DNA of 64,000 nt from an uncultured Eubacteriales bacterium (lineage in GTDB: Bacteria > Bacillota > Clostridia > Lachnospirales > Lachnospiraceae), in the NCBI GenBank assembly GCA_900545225.1, contig UQXZ01000008.1, forward strand, positions 1-64,000. The letters run 5' to 3'. Every line of letters begins with the position of its first letter. Position 1 is the stretch's first letter. The position numbers and the translations under genes were made by a program. The notes under the pieces are model-generated. The model was not told the DNA's origin and searched no databases. It saw only the letters and a list, made by a program, of their open reading frames with translations. Shown one piece after another: positions 42,366 to 51,218 of this stretch.

Positions 42366-42395
42366 CAAAAAAGGATGCCTTTACAGACATCCTTT
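42366..42395 (-). terminator. Intrinsic terminator in the queuosine operon leader
   Basis: AAAGGATG (42370-42377) pairs with CATCCTTT (42388-42395), and a T-run follows on the minus strand (42366-42372). It lies between aptamer and queD and is the probable expression platform: with preQ1 bound, transcription would end here. Confidence 0.8.
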
Positions 42396-42450
42396 CCATA
42401 TAAACAAACAACAAAACAGAACTCCATCTCATATCAAGATGAAGTTCAGC

Positions 42451-42494
42451 CCTAGTTTTGTTTATGGACAGGATGGTGCAAATGAACTGTCCTA
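42451..42494 (-). promoter_or_regulatory. preQ1-I riboswitch aptamer
   Basis: Minus-strand RNA: the P1 stem GGACAG (42487-42492) pairs with CTGTCC, its loop carries GTTC and GCACC as in class I preQ1 aptamers, and the A-rich tail AUAAACAAAACUAGG folds back as the pseudoknot strand, like AUAAAAAACUAA in B. subtilis queC. It begins at the predicted transcription start. Downstream, ACAAAAC of the tail can pair instead with GTTTTGT beyond a second hairpin, giving a ligand-free alternative. The genes it controls make and reduce preQ0, which strongly supports it. Confidence 0.75.
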
Positions 42495-42503
42495 TTTTTT
42501 AAA

Positions 42504-42532
42504 ATCATAACAAATAAACAAATATCCGTCAA
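42504..42532 (-). promoter_or_regulatory. Promoter of the queuosine operon
   Basis: On the minus strand: -35 TTGACG (42527-42532), a 17-bp spacer, and -10 TATGAT (42504-42509). Initiation should fall about 42497, right at the aptamer's first stem. Confidence 0.75.
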
Positions 42533-42554
42533 ACTTTTGGCCGGCAACCATTCT

Positions 42555-42920
42555 CTATTTTATCAGCGAGAAAATCATTACAACCGCACCCAGTGCAACA
42601 AGAACTATACCCGTTGCCCTGTTAAGTGTTTTTGGTGTGGCTTTGTTGGCAAATACTGCTGCAATCCTTGCCCAGATAAATGTAATAATTACTGAGAAAT
42701 TACCCATTGTAGTTGACGGAACAAGACTTGAAATGCAGCTTCCCTCAACAGTAAATACAAGAACACTGGCCATCATAAAGAGACCATTTTTTTATATCAA
42801 GGTTCCTGTGCTTTCCATATGTATATGCCGAAACGGCACTGACAAGTACATCTGATGATAATGCAATACCAACGACGGTATATGGCTCAACGCCTAAAAA
42901 TGTTACTGACATTGTTATAA
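42555..42920 (-). pseudogene. TauE/SafE-type sulfite exporter, internally deleted and frameshifted
   Basis: Reading from 42920: GVEPYTVVGIALSSDVLVSA, then VSAYTYGKHRNLDIK. A seven-A run near 42787-42793 then causes a one-base shift, and the frame resumes as MMASVLVFTVEGSCISSLVP. It jumps at TTMGNFSVIITFIWARIAAV to the last helix (NRATGIVLVALGAVVMIFSL), losing the middle half of a roughly 250-residue transporter. The 5' end is missing too. It lies upstream of the que promoter on the same strand. Confidence 0.7.
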
Positions 42921-43075
42921 GGATCCATCAGGTCGTATGCAAATTTTATTCCAATGTCGTATTTCATTATTTCACATTTTGAAATTAGTTCAAATATGAA
43001 CTATTCATTTTTGAACTATATTTTAGTTCCTCAATTGTAAATATCAATAATTACCATATATGGAGAAACATGAAC
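42921..43075. other. Intergenic region with TGAACT repeats
   Basis: The inverted repeat AGTTCA-AATA-TGAACT (42987-43002) and nearby TTTGAACTAT and TTAGTTCC stand out. No open frame is supported. Could be an operator or decaying DNA. Confidence 0.35.
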
Positions 43076-43165
43076 TTATTCATCGTAAGCTCATTTAGCA
43101 TAAACCAATTCATCTTAAACTAATTTAACACAGACCTATCAAACGTAAACTAATTCAATAAATCT
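43076..43165 (+). repeat. Six degenerate 15-bp tandem repeats
   Basis: The units 43076-43090, 43091-43105, 43106-43120, 43121-43135, 43136-43150 and 43151-43165 follow the loose consensus TAATTCATCGTAAAC. In the plus frame from the ATG at 43071 (GGAG upstream) they read as five-residue repeats xFxxN (LFIVS, SFSIN, QFILN, then a stop), so they may be the remains of a pentapeptide-repeat gene. Alternatively they are protein-binding iterons. Confidence 0.5.
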
Positions 43166-43175
43166 CAATATAAAA

Positions 43176-43202
43176 TAAAAACACACGACCGAAGCCGTGT
43201 GT
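43176..43202 (-). terminator. Second terminator after the SRP RNA
   Basis: ACACACG (43181-43187) pairs with CGTGTGT (43196-43202) around a loop containing CTTCGG on the minus strand. TTTTATT follows. Confidence 0.75.
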
Positions 43203-43231
43203 CCATATATTAATAAGATTAAAGTTTAAAT

Positions 43232-43500
43232 AAAAAAGTGCGTCGCACTTCGAAATAAGCTCCCCTGACGCTTTCAAACACGATTAACTCAGCTCAGGCA
43301 CCCTTCCGGCACACGAAAGGTTCTACTTAATGCTGCTTCATTCCTGACCTGACATGATTCGTAGATTTCCGTTGCGGAAGACCAAAGCCTCAACGCAATC
43401 GCACCTGGGCCTTCAAAAAAACTTACCCCTCGGATTGACATCACCCCTGCTATAGCGGATTCCACAGGTACAGGGCGCCGCTACTGCCCCGGCTGCACTT
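43232..43500 (-). ncRNA. ffs: Signal recognition particle RNA, large bacterial type
   Basis: About 265 nt. Domain IV is clear: GTCAGGTCAGGAATGAAGCA (the GGAA tetraloop with the asymmetric AAGCAGCA strand) binds Ffh. The 5' part GCCGGGGCAGTAGCGGCGCC with CCTGTACCTG is the Alu domain of Firmicute-type SRP RNA. The hairpin AAGTGC/GCACTT (43236-43250) with T-run terminates it. It works with Ffh and FtsY, the latter also in this window, in membrane targeting. The promoter is near consensus. Confidence 0.92.
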
Positions 43501-43506
43501 CTTTCA

Positions 43507-43534
43507 ATTATATTGATTATTTGATATTTGTCAA
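43507..43534 (-). promoter_or_regulatory. SRP RNA promoter
   Basis: Consensus on the minus strand: TTGACA (43529-43534), a 16-bp spacer, and TATAAT (43507-43512). Start expected near 43500, where the RNA begins. Confidence 0.85.
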
Positions 43535-43647
43535 TTAAAAATATCCCATATTTGATTATAAAATTATTGTACTTATATTTTTCTTATATTATGATTGTAT
43601 GGGTATTAATGTTTTTATTTTGAATTTTACAGAGGAGATAAACGATT

Positions 43648-43935
43648 ATGATTAAAATAGTAGCTGAATGGTTCGTAAAGCCTGAGTCAAGAGAGAAGTT
43701 CCTTGAGCTCTGTGAGGAAATTGTTGAAGGCACACGTGCTGAGGAAGGTAACATTTCTTACGAACTCCATGAAAATATTGCAGACCCTAATCATTTAACA
43801 TTTATTGAAGAATGGAAGGATCAGGAGGCAATTAACATCCACGATAATTCAGATCATTTCATAAGAATTGTTCCACAATTAAAGGAAATGTCTGCACATG
43901 ACCCTCGTATCATCCTTTACACTGTAAATATGTAA
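43648..43935 (+). CDS. Antibiotic biosynthesis monooxygenase (ABM)-fold protein
   Basis: 95 residues, dimeric alpha-beta barrel of the ABM/YgiN type: MIKIVAEWFVKPESREKFLE, then EEGNISYELHENIADPNHLT and FIEEWKDQEAINIHDNSDHF (conserved W and H). It probably acts on quinols or as a small redox or stress protein; the substrate is unknown. Ribosome site AGAGGAGATAA. It lies 12 bp before mnmA, so the two are likely co-transcribed. Confidence 0.87.
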   Translation: MIKIVAEWFVKPESREKFLELCEEIVEGTRAEEGNISYELHENIADPNHLTFIEEWKDQEAINIHDNSDHFIRIVPQLKEMSAHDPRIILYTVNM

Positions 43936-43947
43936 GAAGGCCGGGAC

Positions 43948-45021
43948 ATGAATAAAAAAGTTTTAATTGCAATGAGCGGCGGCGTTGATTCAAGTGTTAC
44001 TGCTCTGCTTATTAAAAATCAGGGATATGAATGCATGGGTGCTACCATGAATCTCTTCCAGAATGAAGATCTCGGTATTCCAATGAATAAGACATGCTGT
44101 TCTATTGAAGATATAAATGATGCACGCAGCGTTGCCAACAGAATCGGTATCGACTACCGTGTATTCAATCTTCAGGAGAAGTTTAAAGAAAAGGTTATTG
44201 AGCCATTTATCAAATCATATGAGGACGGCGCAACTCCTAACCCATGTATCGACTGTAACAGATATCTTAAGTTCGGCAGACTTTTAGAAAGAGCTGAAGA
44301 TTTGAATTATGACTATGTTGCAACAGGTCATTACGCAGTCATTGAATATAATGAGGAAACAGGAAGATATAATCTGAGAAAGTCTAAGGATCTTAAAAAG
44401 GATCAGACATATGTTTTATATAACATGACTCAGGATATGCTTGCTCACACCATTTTCCCTCTTGGTTCTCTCACTAAAGAAGAAGTTCGTGAAATAGCTG
44501 AAGAAAATGAATTTATCAATGCCAAGAAAGCCGAAAGTATGGATATCTGCTTTGTAAAGGGAACTGATTATGCTTCATTTATAGAGAACTATACAGATAA
44601 GAAATATCCTGAAGGTGACTTCATTGATATGCAGGGCAATGTTATCGGCAGACATAAGGGTATCATCCGTTACACAATAGGCCAGAGAAAGGGACTTGGC
44701 GTTTCATTTGGAAAGCCTATGTTTGTATATTCAAAAAATGCAAAGGATAACACTATTACTCTCGCTTCTGACGAAGAGCTTATGTCACATGAGTTATTTG
44801 CCAACAAGATTAACCTTATTCCATTTAATAAGCTTGAAAAGCCTATGAAGGTTAAAGCCCGTGCCAGATACAACATGGTTGAACAGCCTGCCATTGTTGA
44901 GCAGATTGAAGATGACCTCATTAAGGTAACATTTGACGAGCCTCAGAGAGCATTTGCAAAGGGTCAGGCAGTAGTTCTTTATGACGGCGACTATGTAGTG
45001 GGTGGCGGAACTATCATCTGA
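43948..45021 (+). CDS. mnmA: tRNA-specific 2-thiouridylase MnmA
   Basis: 357 residues. The PP-loop MSGGVDSSVTALL is near residue 8; the catalytic Cys pair is in NPCIDCNRYLKFG and SMDICFVKG. The central and beta-barrel domains that grip tRNA follow (GQRKGLGVSFG, ARARYNMVEQPA). It thiolates U34 of Lys, Glu and Gln tRNAs with sulfur from a desulfurase such as IscS. Its ATG follows GAAGGCCGGG. The last 41 bp are duplicated just downstream, so a second stop lies 42 bp after the first in the same frame. Confidence 0.95.
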   Translation: MNKKVLIAMSGGVDSSVTALLIKNQGYECMGATMNLFQNEDLGIPMNKTCCSIEDINDARSVANRIGIDYRVFNLQEKFKEKVIEPFIKSYEDGATPNPCIDCNRYLKFGRLLERAEDLNYDYVATGHYAVIEYNEETGRYNLRKSKDLKKDQTYVLYNMTQDMLAHTIFPLGSLTKEEVREIAEENEFINAKKAESMDICFVKGTDYASFIENYTDKKYPEGDFIDMQGNVIGRHKGIIRYTIGQRKGLGVSFGKPMFVYSKNAKDNTITLASDEELMSHELFANKINLIPFNKLEKPMKVKARARYNMVEQPAIVEQIEDDLIKVTFDEPQRAFAKGQAVVLYDGDYVVGGGTII

Positions 45022-45064
45022 TCTGACAGCGACTATGCAGTGTGCGGCGGAACTATCATCTGAT
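44982..45064 (+). repeat. Tandem duplication of the mnmA 3' end
   Basis: 44982-45022 and 45024-45064 are 41-bp copies, period 42, with a handful of differences. Each ends with the same GGAACTATCATCTGAT containing the stop. Because the period is a multiple of three, read-through of the first TGA would add SDSDYAVCGGTII. Confidence 0.9.
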
Positions 45065-45186
45065 TTTACGGCTTATTTTAATTAGCTGATATAGTTAAAT
45101 TAGTATAATTAAATTGGTATGTTAAAATTAATATGCTTAAAGAAAATGATTCAGTCAGGTTTTATTCTGTTTGAATTAACATAATA

Positions 45187-45240
45187 AAACCCCTTTGTAA
45201 CCGTGTGTAATTTCACACCGGCTGCAAAGGGGTTTATTTT
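45187..45240. terminator. Bidirectional terminator between mnmA and the antiporter gene
   Basis: AAACCCCTTTG (45187-45197) pairs with CAAAGGGGTTT (45225-45235), with inner GTGTG/CACAC, and a T-rich tail follows. The convergent genes mnmA (plus) and the antiporter (minus) share it. Confidence 0.85.
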
Positions 45241-45276
45241 TATATTAACTTATTATATTAATTTTTCTTTATGATG

Positions 45277-46905
45277 TTAGTCGTGGTGTTTATCTACCAC
45301 ATTTTCAATTTCACTTAATACAACGATATCATCGTTCTGGAGTACAACATCACCGTTAGGAATTATTACATCTTCGCCTCTTTTGATAATAACAATTCGC
45401 TTATCTGATTCGAGATGTCTTGCTATGTCAGCTATTGTTCGACCTGCATAGCCGTCATCCTTATGAACGATAATCTCGGATAATTCTATTCCCTTAACCT
45501 TTTCAAATGTCTTGGCACTGAGAATTACCTTATCGTCACATTCAAAATGTGTATCTCCCTTAGGAATGATATTTTCATTTCCACGCTTAATAAGAACTAC
45601 GATTGTCTCAGGCGGAAGAATAATGTCTTTAAGTGTATGGCCTATCCACTCATGTTCAGGTGGGATTGAGAACTGGATGAACTGTACAGGAGCTTCTTCC
45701 ATATAGTCGGTAAATGTTCTTGCGATACTGTCCTCATCATCAAGCATGTTTAACTTCTTTGATACAAGAGGTAACAATGTACCCTGAAGTAACATGGAGA
45801 ACAATACAACCAGGAATGCAATATGGAATATATCATTCTGAAGTGTAACCATCAATGTTGCCGAAATGGCAAAAACTATGGACGTTGCACCTCTGAGCCC
45901 CGACCAGGACACCAGGCTCATCTGATTAATCTTCGCTTTAAATGGAGTCATTAAAGCAAATACACTTAATGGTCTTGATACAAATGTGAGGAATACAGCA
46001 ATTAAAATTGCCGGAATCCATACATTTATAAATGATGCAGGAGTTGAAAGCATTCCAAGCAGGAAGAAAATAAGAATCTGCATGAATGCTGTAACACCGT
46101 CAAAGAAATTCATTACGTCCGCAGTTCCTTTGAGCTTAGCGTTGCCCATGATAATACCTACAATGTATACACTGAGGTAACCATTTCCTCCTACTGCAAC
46201 AGGTATGCCATATGCAAGCATTGCAAATGCTAAGAAGAACATCATTCTAAAGCCCGCACCTGTTTCAGGGCTCATTCTCTTAACGATAAATACACCTATA
46301 AGCGCAATACCCACACCTATACCGAATCCGTATACAACCTGTGCAAATATCATATAGGCAATTGAACCTGCGCTTCCTGAGCCCTGAAGAAGTGAAATGA
46401 ATATTGCTGTCATTGTATATGCAATAGGGTCATTACTACCACTTTCTACTTCAAGGATTGAAGCTGTATTATATTTTAAACTCAGACTTCTTGATCTTAA
46501 GATGGAGAACACTGTTGCTGCATCTGTTGAGGAAAGAACTGCTCCGATAAGCATACTTTCCAATATTGGCATCTGAAGTGCGAAGTGACAGAACAATCCT
46601 GTGATAACACCTGTGGATACTACTCCCACGGTAGATAACAGAATAGAAGGAACTGCCGTCTTTCTCGCTTCCTTCCAGTTCGTACCGAAACCTCCAAAGA
46701 ACATAATGAAAACAAGCGCTACAGAACATAATGTTTCTGAAGTATCAAGTGCAACTGAGAAGTCATTTATCCATCCGCTGGCTCCAAGGAACATTCCGAA
46801 TAATATAAATGCCAATACTGCAGGTAAACCAATCTTAGTACTCATTTTATTCATATAAATACTAACGAGAAGTATAAGTGCGATACCGATCAGATAAAAA
46901 ATCAT
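45277..46905 (-). CDS. CPA1-family cation/proton antiporter (NhaP type) with C-terminal RCK_C domains
   Basis: 542 residues. About twelve transmembrane segments (from MIFYLIGIALILLVSIYMNK to about 395) include the family's GAVLSSTDAATVFSILRSR and ESGSNDPIAYTMTAIF, where the Asp residues handle the ion. Two TrkA-C/RCK_C domains follow (PPETIVVLIKRGNENIIPKG and KRIVIIKRGEDVIIPNGDVV), as in NhaP2/CvrA potassium-proton antiporters. It likely extrudes K+ or Na+ against protons. Stop beside the shared terminator. Confidence 0.9.
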   Translation of the reverse strand: MIFYLIGIALILLVSIYMNKMSTKIGLPAVLAFILFGMFLGASGWINDFSVALDTSETLCSVALVFIMFFGGFGTNWKEARKTAVPSILLSTVGVVSTGVITGLFCHFALQMPILESMLIGAVLSSTDAATVFSILRSRSLSLKYNTASILEVESGSNDPIAYTMTAIFISLLQGSGSAGSIAYMIFAQVVYGFGIGVGIALIGVFIVKRMSPETGAGFRMMFFLAFAMLAYGIPVAVGGNGYLSVYIVGIIMGNAKLKGTADVMNFFDGVTAFMQILIFFLLGMLSTPASFINVWIPAILIAVFLTFVSRPLSVFALMTPFKAKINQMSLVSWSGLRGATSIVFAISATLMVTLQNDIFHIAFLVVLFSMLLQGTLLPLVSKKLNMLDDEDSIARTFTDYMEEAPVQFIQFSIPPEHEWIGHTLKDIILPPETIVVLIKRGNENIIPKGDTHFECDDKVILSAKTFEKVKGIELSEIIVHKDDGYAGRTIADIARHLESDKRIVIIKRGEDVIIPNGDVVLQNDDIVVLSEIENVVDKHHD

Positions 46906-47142
46906 ATACTACTCCTCCCGACTTTTCTTATACATTAACTATATTTTATAGAGCAGTTTTTATCAACCCGAAACGGCCATAAATTTAGTTTGAATATCAA
47001 ATTTCTTAATTTTATATGGTAAGGTTTCATAAATGCACTTGTTAACATAGGACAATCACACTTATTGCCTTAATAAATATAGGACAAGTACCACAAAATT
47101 GTATATAATATTCTTTAAAACTATATATAAGAAAGGAACATT

Positions 47143-48591
47143 ATGAGCACATCTTTCAAAGATACTTCTAAAAAGAAGTTTTTTACACCGAAGAGAATCG
47201 TAATCCTTATTGTATTCTTAGCTGGTGTATCAATTCTTCTGGCATGGGGAATCATAAGATTTAACCCAAACATTTACAGAAGTCTGTTTCTTGGTGCATC
47301 AAAGGACACTCCTGAATCATTGGATCCTGAAAAGGCAAGTACAACGCCTATAGCTGCTTCCGAAACAGATAATTCTGATTTCAACAGCTTCACCAACGAA
47401 TTACTTAACCTTGTAGTATCAGCTGACGCTGGTACTAACAACGCAGGCATGGAGCATCCTGAAAATTACGGTGTTGCGGAAGGTAAATACAGCTTCAATG
47501 CTAATTCATTTACAGAATTAAAGAATAGACTTTCATCATTTGACTATTCATCACTCAGCTTCAAACAGCAGAAAGCCTACGATGAAATCAATTCTTACCT
47601 CGATGGCCAGATTGCAAATACAGCCTACCCTGATTTAGCAGGACATACATATTCAGGTTCTTTATCTGAACAGGCTAACTGTAAGTCATACTACGAACAG
47701 CTTTTAGAGAGTTCTATTGGCGCAGGCAAGACAGTTGATGAATATTACGCAATGAACGCTGCTTACTTAGAGCAGTTCTTCAGAGGCTTAGACGGTACAA
47801 GCAGCTCAGACCAGAATAAATACAAATCATATTCAACAGATGGTGAACCTGGCGAAATTTTATCTAAGTTAAAAAATATAACAAATGAGCATTTCCCAAC
47901 TGCTGTAAATGCAGAATATACTGTTGAATACATGGAAAATGGCGGAAAATATTTTGCTGACGCTGCAGAATATATTGCTCCTCCACTTGATAACATCAAC
48001 AAGGGTAAATTCATTCTTAATAAGAATGCTGTAAATTACTCAAGAGATTTATTTACAATCCTTGCAAATGAAGGTTATGCAGGTCATATGTACCAGACTA
48101 CATATTTAGCAGATCAGATTAATAACGGTTCTGAAGATCCTGTAAGATACTTTACAATGAACAGTGGCTACACTGAAGGATTTGCATCATATGCTGAATA
48201 TCTTGCATATACATACAACGACTCAGCTGATTTAGGTTCAAAGACTGTAGCTAAGTACTATAACTTCGGTTACAATGCAATCTACGCTAAGATTGATATC
48301 GATGTTAACTACTATGGTAAATCATTTGATGATCTTAGAAGTTTCTTATCAGGTTATGGAATAAGAGACAGCGCAGTTCAGGATGATTTATACAACGCTG
48401 TAACAGCTAATCCTGGTTCATATGCAATTAAAGCTCTTGGATTAGAGGAAGTTCTTGAAATGCAGAGAAAGGCAAAGGATATTGCCGGAGACAATTACTC
48501 TGATGAAAAGTTCAACCAGTTAATTACAGAACTTGGCCCTATGGGATTCAAGGATATTGAGAAGAGATTATATATTATAAATTATTTATAA
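47143..48591 (+). CDS. DUF885-family membrane-anchored protein with degenerate metal motif
   Basis: 482 residues. A basic N-terminus and one transmembrane helix (IVILIVFLAGVSILLAWGII) put the rest outside. Family features: LFTILANEGYAGHMYQTTYL and SGYTEGFASYAEYLAYTYN. In active-looking DUF885 proteins the first block reads HEGYPGH, a zinc site; here it is NEGYAGH (about residues 309-315), losing the first His and the Pro. So it may be a non-catalytic relative. AAGAAAGGAACATT precedes the ATG. A strong terminator follows at 48730. Confidence 0.8.
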   Translation: MSTSFKDTSKKKFFTPKRIVILIVFLAGVSILLAWGIIRFNPNIYRSLFLGASKDTPESLDPEKASTTPIAASETDNSDFNSFTNELLNLVVSADAGTNNAGMEHPENYGVAEGKYSFNANSFTELKNRLSSFDYSSLSFKQQKAYDEINSYLDGQIANTAYPDLAGHTYSGSLSEQANCKSYYEQLLESSIGAGKTVDEYYAMNAAYLEQFFRGLDGTSSSDQNKYKSYSTDGEPGEILSKLKNITNEHFPTAVNAEYTVEYMENGGKYFADAAEYIAPPLDNINKGKFILNKNAVNYSRDLFTILANEGYAGHMYQTTYLADQINNGSEDPVRYFTMNSGYTEGFASYAEYLAYTYNDSADLGSKTVAKYYNFGYNAIYAKIDIDVNYYGKSFDDLRSFLSGYGIRDSAVQDDLYNAVTANPGSYAIKALGLEEVLEMQRKAKDIAGDNYSDEKFNQLITELGPMGFKDIEKRLYIINYL

Positions 48592-48729
48592 TTAGTTAGA
48601 TATAATTAGTTACTTATAATTTATTATAGATAATTTGTTACAGATAATATTTAATCATCAGATGCTTCAATCAATCTACATAAGAACATTGTTTAAAGCA
48701 ATCTGATTAAAACCTTAAATATGAATAAC

Positions 48730-48767
48730 AAAAGAACCCCGGCACGAATGTGCCGGGGTTCTTTTTA
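48730..48767. terminator. Terminator after the DUF885 gene
   Basis: Perfect 16-bp arms (48730-48745 and 48750-48765) around GAAT, GC-rich core CCCCGGCAC, with T-run. It also faces the ppsA 3' end on the other strand. Confidence 0.9.
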
Positions 48768-48836
48768 TGTGTAAACATATACTGAATCAGCATATGTCTT
48801 TATTTCAATGATTTCAGATAATTACTGCGTAATTAA

Positions 48837-51218
48837 TTACCATGTGTAATCTTCTGTATCAGCCTTACCTTTTCCTGTAAGAGCATCCATAACCATTCTC
48901 TGCTCGATCTGTGCAACTGACTTTTTAGTAGCTACAACTGCATCTGGGTTAACAGAGATTGAATCGATACCACTCTTAATTAAGAATTCGCAAAGCTCTG
49001 GGTATACGCTAGGAGCCTGACCACAGATAGAAACTGTCTTTCCATCCTTGTGAGCAACTTCGATAAGGTGACGGATTGCACGCTTAACAGCTAAATTACG
49101 CTCATCATAAATGTGCTGTACTGTTTCGTTGTCACGGTCTGCACCAAGAACAAGCATTGTAAGATCGTTAGAACCGATTGAGTAACCATCAACGAACTTG
49201 TTGAACTGGTCAGCAAGGATGATGTTAGATGGAATCTCAGCCATAAGCCAGATCTTGAAGTCTGCGCTTCTTACAAGACCTTCTTCAGCCATGATACCTG
49301 TAACAACTTCTGCTTCCTTAACTGTACGGCAGAATGGAATCATAACCATGAGGTTCTTGAAACCGAACTCCTCACGTACCTTCTTGATAGCCTTAAGCTC
49401 AAGCTTGAAAGCTGGAAGATACTTAGGATCGTAGTAACGAGATGCTCCTCTCCAACCAAGAAGTGCACTTGGTTCATGTGGCTCAAACTTATCGCCACCT
49501 GTTAAATCACGATATTCGCTTGATTTGAAGTCTGAGAGACGAAGTACAACCTGACGAGGTGCAAGTGCCTGACAAACCTTTCTCATACCGTCAGCAAGCT
49601 TGTTAACAGCTTCTTCTGAACGGCCTGTCTCGATAAGGTGAAGTGGATGCTCATGGATGAATGTTGTCCAGATGAACTCTTCACGCATAAGACCGATACC
49701 ATCACATGGAAGCTGGCCATGCTTTTCAGCTAAGTCAGGGTTACCAAGGTTCATGTATACCTTTGTACCTGTTACAGGAACTGCTTCAGCTACAGTTGTT
49801 GCAGCTGCTGGAGCTTCCTTCTTAACGATACTATCAACAATACCGTCGTATGCTACACCGTTAGTAGCATCAACTGTAATGTCCATACCATCCTTAATTA
49901 CTTCTGTAGCAGCCTGTGAACGGCTTCTTGTACCAACGATACAAGGAATGCCAAGCTCACGACCAACTATAGCAGCGTGACATGTCATACCACCAGCGTC
50001 TGTGATGATAGCCTTAGCCTTCTTCATAGCTGGAACCCAGTCAGGAGCTGTCATTGTTGTAACAAGGATTTCGCCTTCCTTGAACTCATCAATAAGAGCC
50101 GGATCGAGGATAACGTGTGCCTTACCAGCAGCCTTACCAGGAGAAGCTGGAAGCCCCTGAACGATTGGATCAAGATCGATATTGTCTGATGACTCAGAAG
50201 CAGCTGATGTCTCACCATTCTTTTTCTTCTGTGACCAAACTGTCTCTGGACGAGCCTGGAGTAACCATACCTTGTTATCTCTTTCGTCTACGCCCCACTC
50301 CATATCCATGTAGCAACCGTAATGCTTTTCGATTGCCTTAGCATATGTAGCTAATTCCTTAACCTGCTCATCTGTGATAGCCTGAGCTTTTCTTTCTTCA
50401 GCAGGAACAACTTCTTCAACAACGTCGCCTTCAGCTTTTCTAACTAACTTGATAGGCTTATCGTTAATAATTCTGTTCTTGATTTCAAGAGTGTTCTTGT
50501 CAATTGTAAAGTTATCTGGTGTAACTGTACCCTGAACAACGTACTCACCAAGACCGTATGATGCTTCGATAATGATAGAATCATCACTACCTGTAACGAG
50601 ATCAACTGTGAACATAACACCTGCAGCCTTTGAGAATACCATCATCTGAACTGTAGCAGAAAGAGCAACTGTCATATGATCATATCCCTGCTTCTCACGA
50701 TAGTATGTAGCTCTATCTGTGAATGTTGAAGCGTAACATTCCTTAATCTTCTGGATAACAACGTCTGCACCCTTAACGTTAAGGTATGTATCCTGCTGAC
50801 CAGCAAAACTTGCGTCTGGAAGGTCTTCTGCTGTAGCACTTGAACGAACAGCAACAAAAGGATCTTTGTCATTCATTTTCTCACCGAGTTCTTCATAAGC
50901 AACACGGATAGCTTCAGCGAGGTCTTCAGGCATTTCCTGCTCGCAGATCATCTCTCTGATGTTAGCTGTTACTTCACGAAGAAGAGCTGAATCCTCAACG
51001 TCTGTAAGCTTAGCAAGCTCTGCACGGATACGTGGCTCAAGACCTGTTGTCTCCATAAAGTGACGGTAACCGTGTGCTGTAGTTGCAAAGCCATAAGGTA
51101 CTGGAACCTTAGTAGCAGATGTAAGTTCACCAAGTGATGATGATTTACCACCAACAAGCTCAACATCTTCTCTTCTTAACTCGTCAAACCAAAGTACATA
51201 TGCTTCTTCGCGATTCAT
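48837..51218 (-). CDS. ppsA: Phosphoenolpyruvate synthase
   Basis: About 793 residues from MNREEAYVLWFDELRREDVE (ATG 51218, eleven bases after AGGAGG; the ATG at 51227 is only two bases away). The N-terminal ATP-grasp domain has KSSSLGELTSATKVPVPYGF and the RSSATAEDLPDASFAGQQDT loop. The swivelling His domain has ITDAGGMTCHAAIVGRELG with the phosphorylated His. The C-terminal TIM barrel (PSNIILADQFNKFVDGYSIG, then CGQAPS) binds PEP/pyruvate. It makes PEP from pyruvate and ATP for gluconeogenesis. No neighbours in the operon. Confidence 0.93.
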   Translation of the reverse strand: MNREEAYVLWFDELRREDVELVGGKSSSLGELTSATKVPVPYGFATTAHGYRHFMETTGLEPRIRAELAKLTDVEDSALLREVTANIREMICEQEMPEDLAEAIRVAYEELGEKMNDKDPFVAVRSSATAEDLPDASFAGQQDTYLNVKGADVVIQKIKECYASTFTDRATYYREKQGYDHMTVALSATVQMMVFSKAAGVMFTVDLVTGSDDSIIIEASYGLGEYVVQGTVTPDNFTIDKNTLEIKNRIINDKPIKLVRKAEGDVVEEVVPAEERKAQAITDEQVKELATYAKAIEKHYGCYMDMEWGVDERDNKVWLLQARPETVWSQKKKNGETSAASESSDNIDLDPIVQGLPASPGKAAGKAHVILDPALIDEFKEGEILVTTMTAPDWVPAMKKAKAIITDAGGMTCHAAIVGRELGIPCIVGTRSRSQAATEVIKDGMDITVDATNGVAYDGIVDSIVKKEAPAAATTVAEAVPVTGTKVYMNLGNPDLAEKHGQLPCDGIGLMREEFIWTTFIHEHPLHLIETGRSEEAVNKLADGMRKVCQALAPRQVVLRLSDFKSSEYRDLTGGDKFEPHEPSALLGWRGASRYYDPKYLPAFKLELKAIKKVREEFGFKNLMVMIPFCRTVKEAEVVTGIMAEEGLVRSADFKIWLMAEIPSNIILADQFNKFVDGYSIGSNDLTMLVLGADRDNETVQHIYDERNLAVKRAIRHLIEVAHKDGKTVSICGQAPSVYPELCEFLIKSGIDSISVNPDAVVATKKSVAQIEQRMVMDALTGKGKADTEDYTW

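Noticed and set aside
43076..43165. CRISPR array
   Set aside because: Units are 15 bp, degenerate and without spacers; no cas genes.
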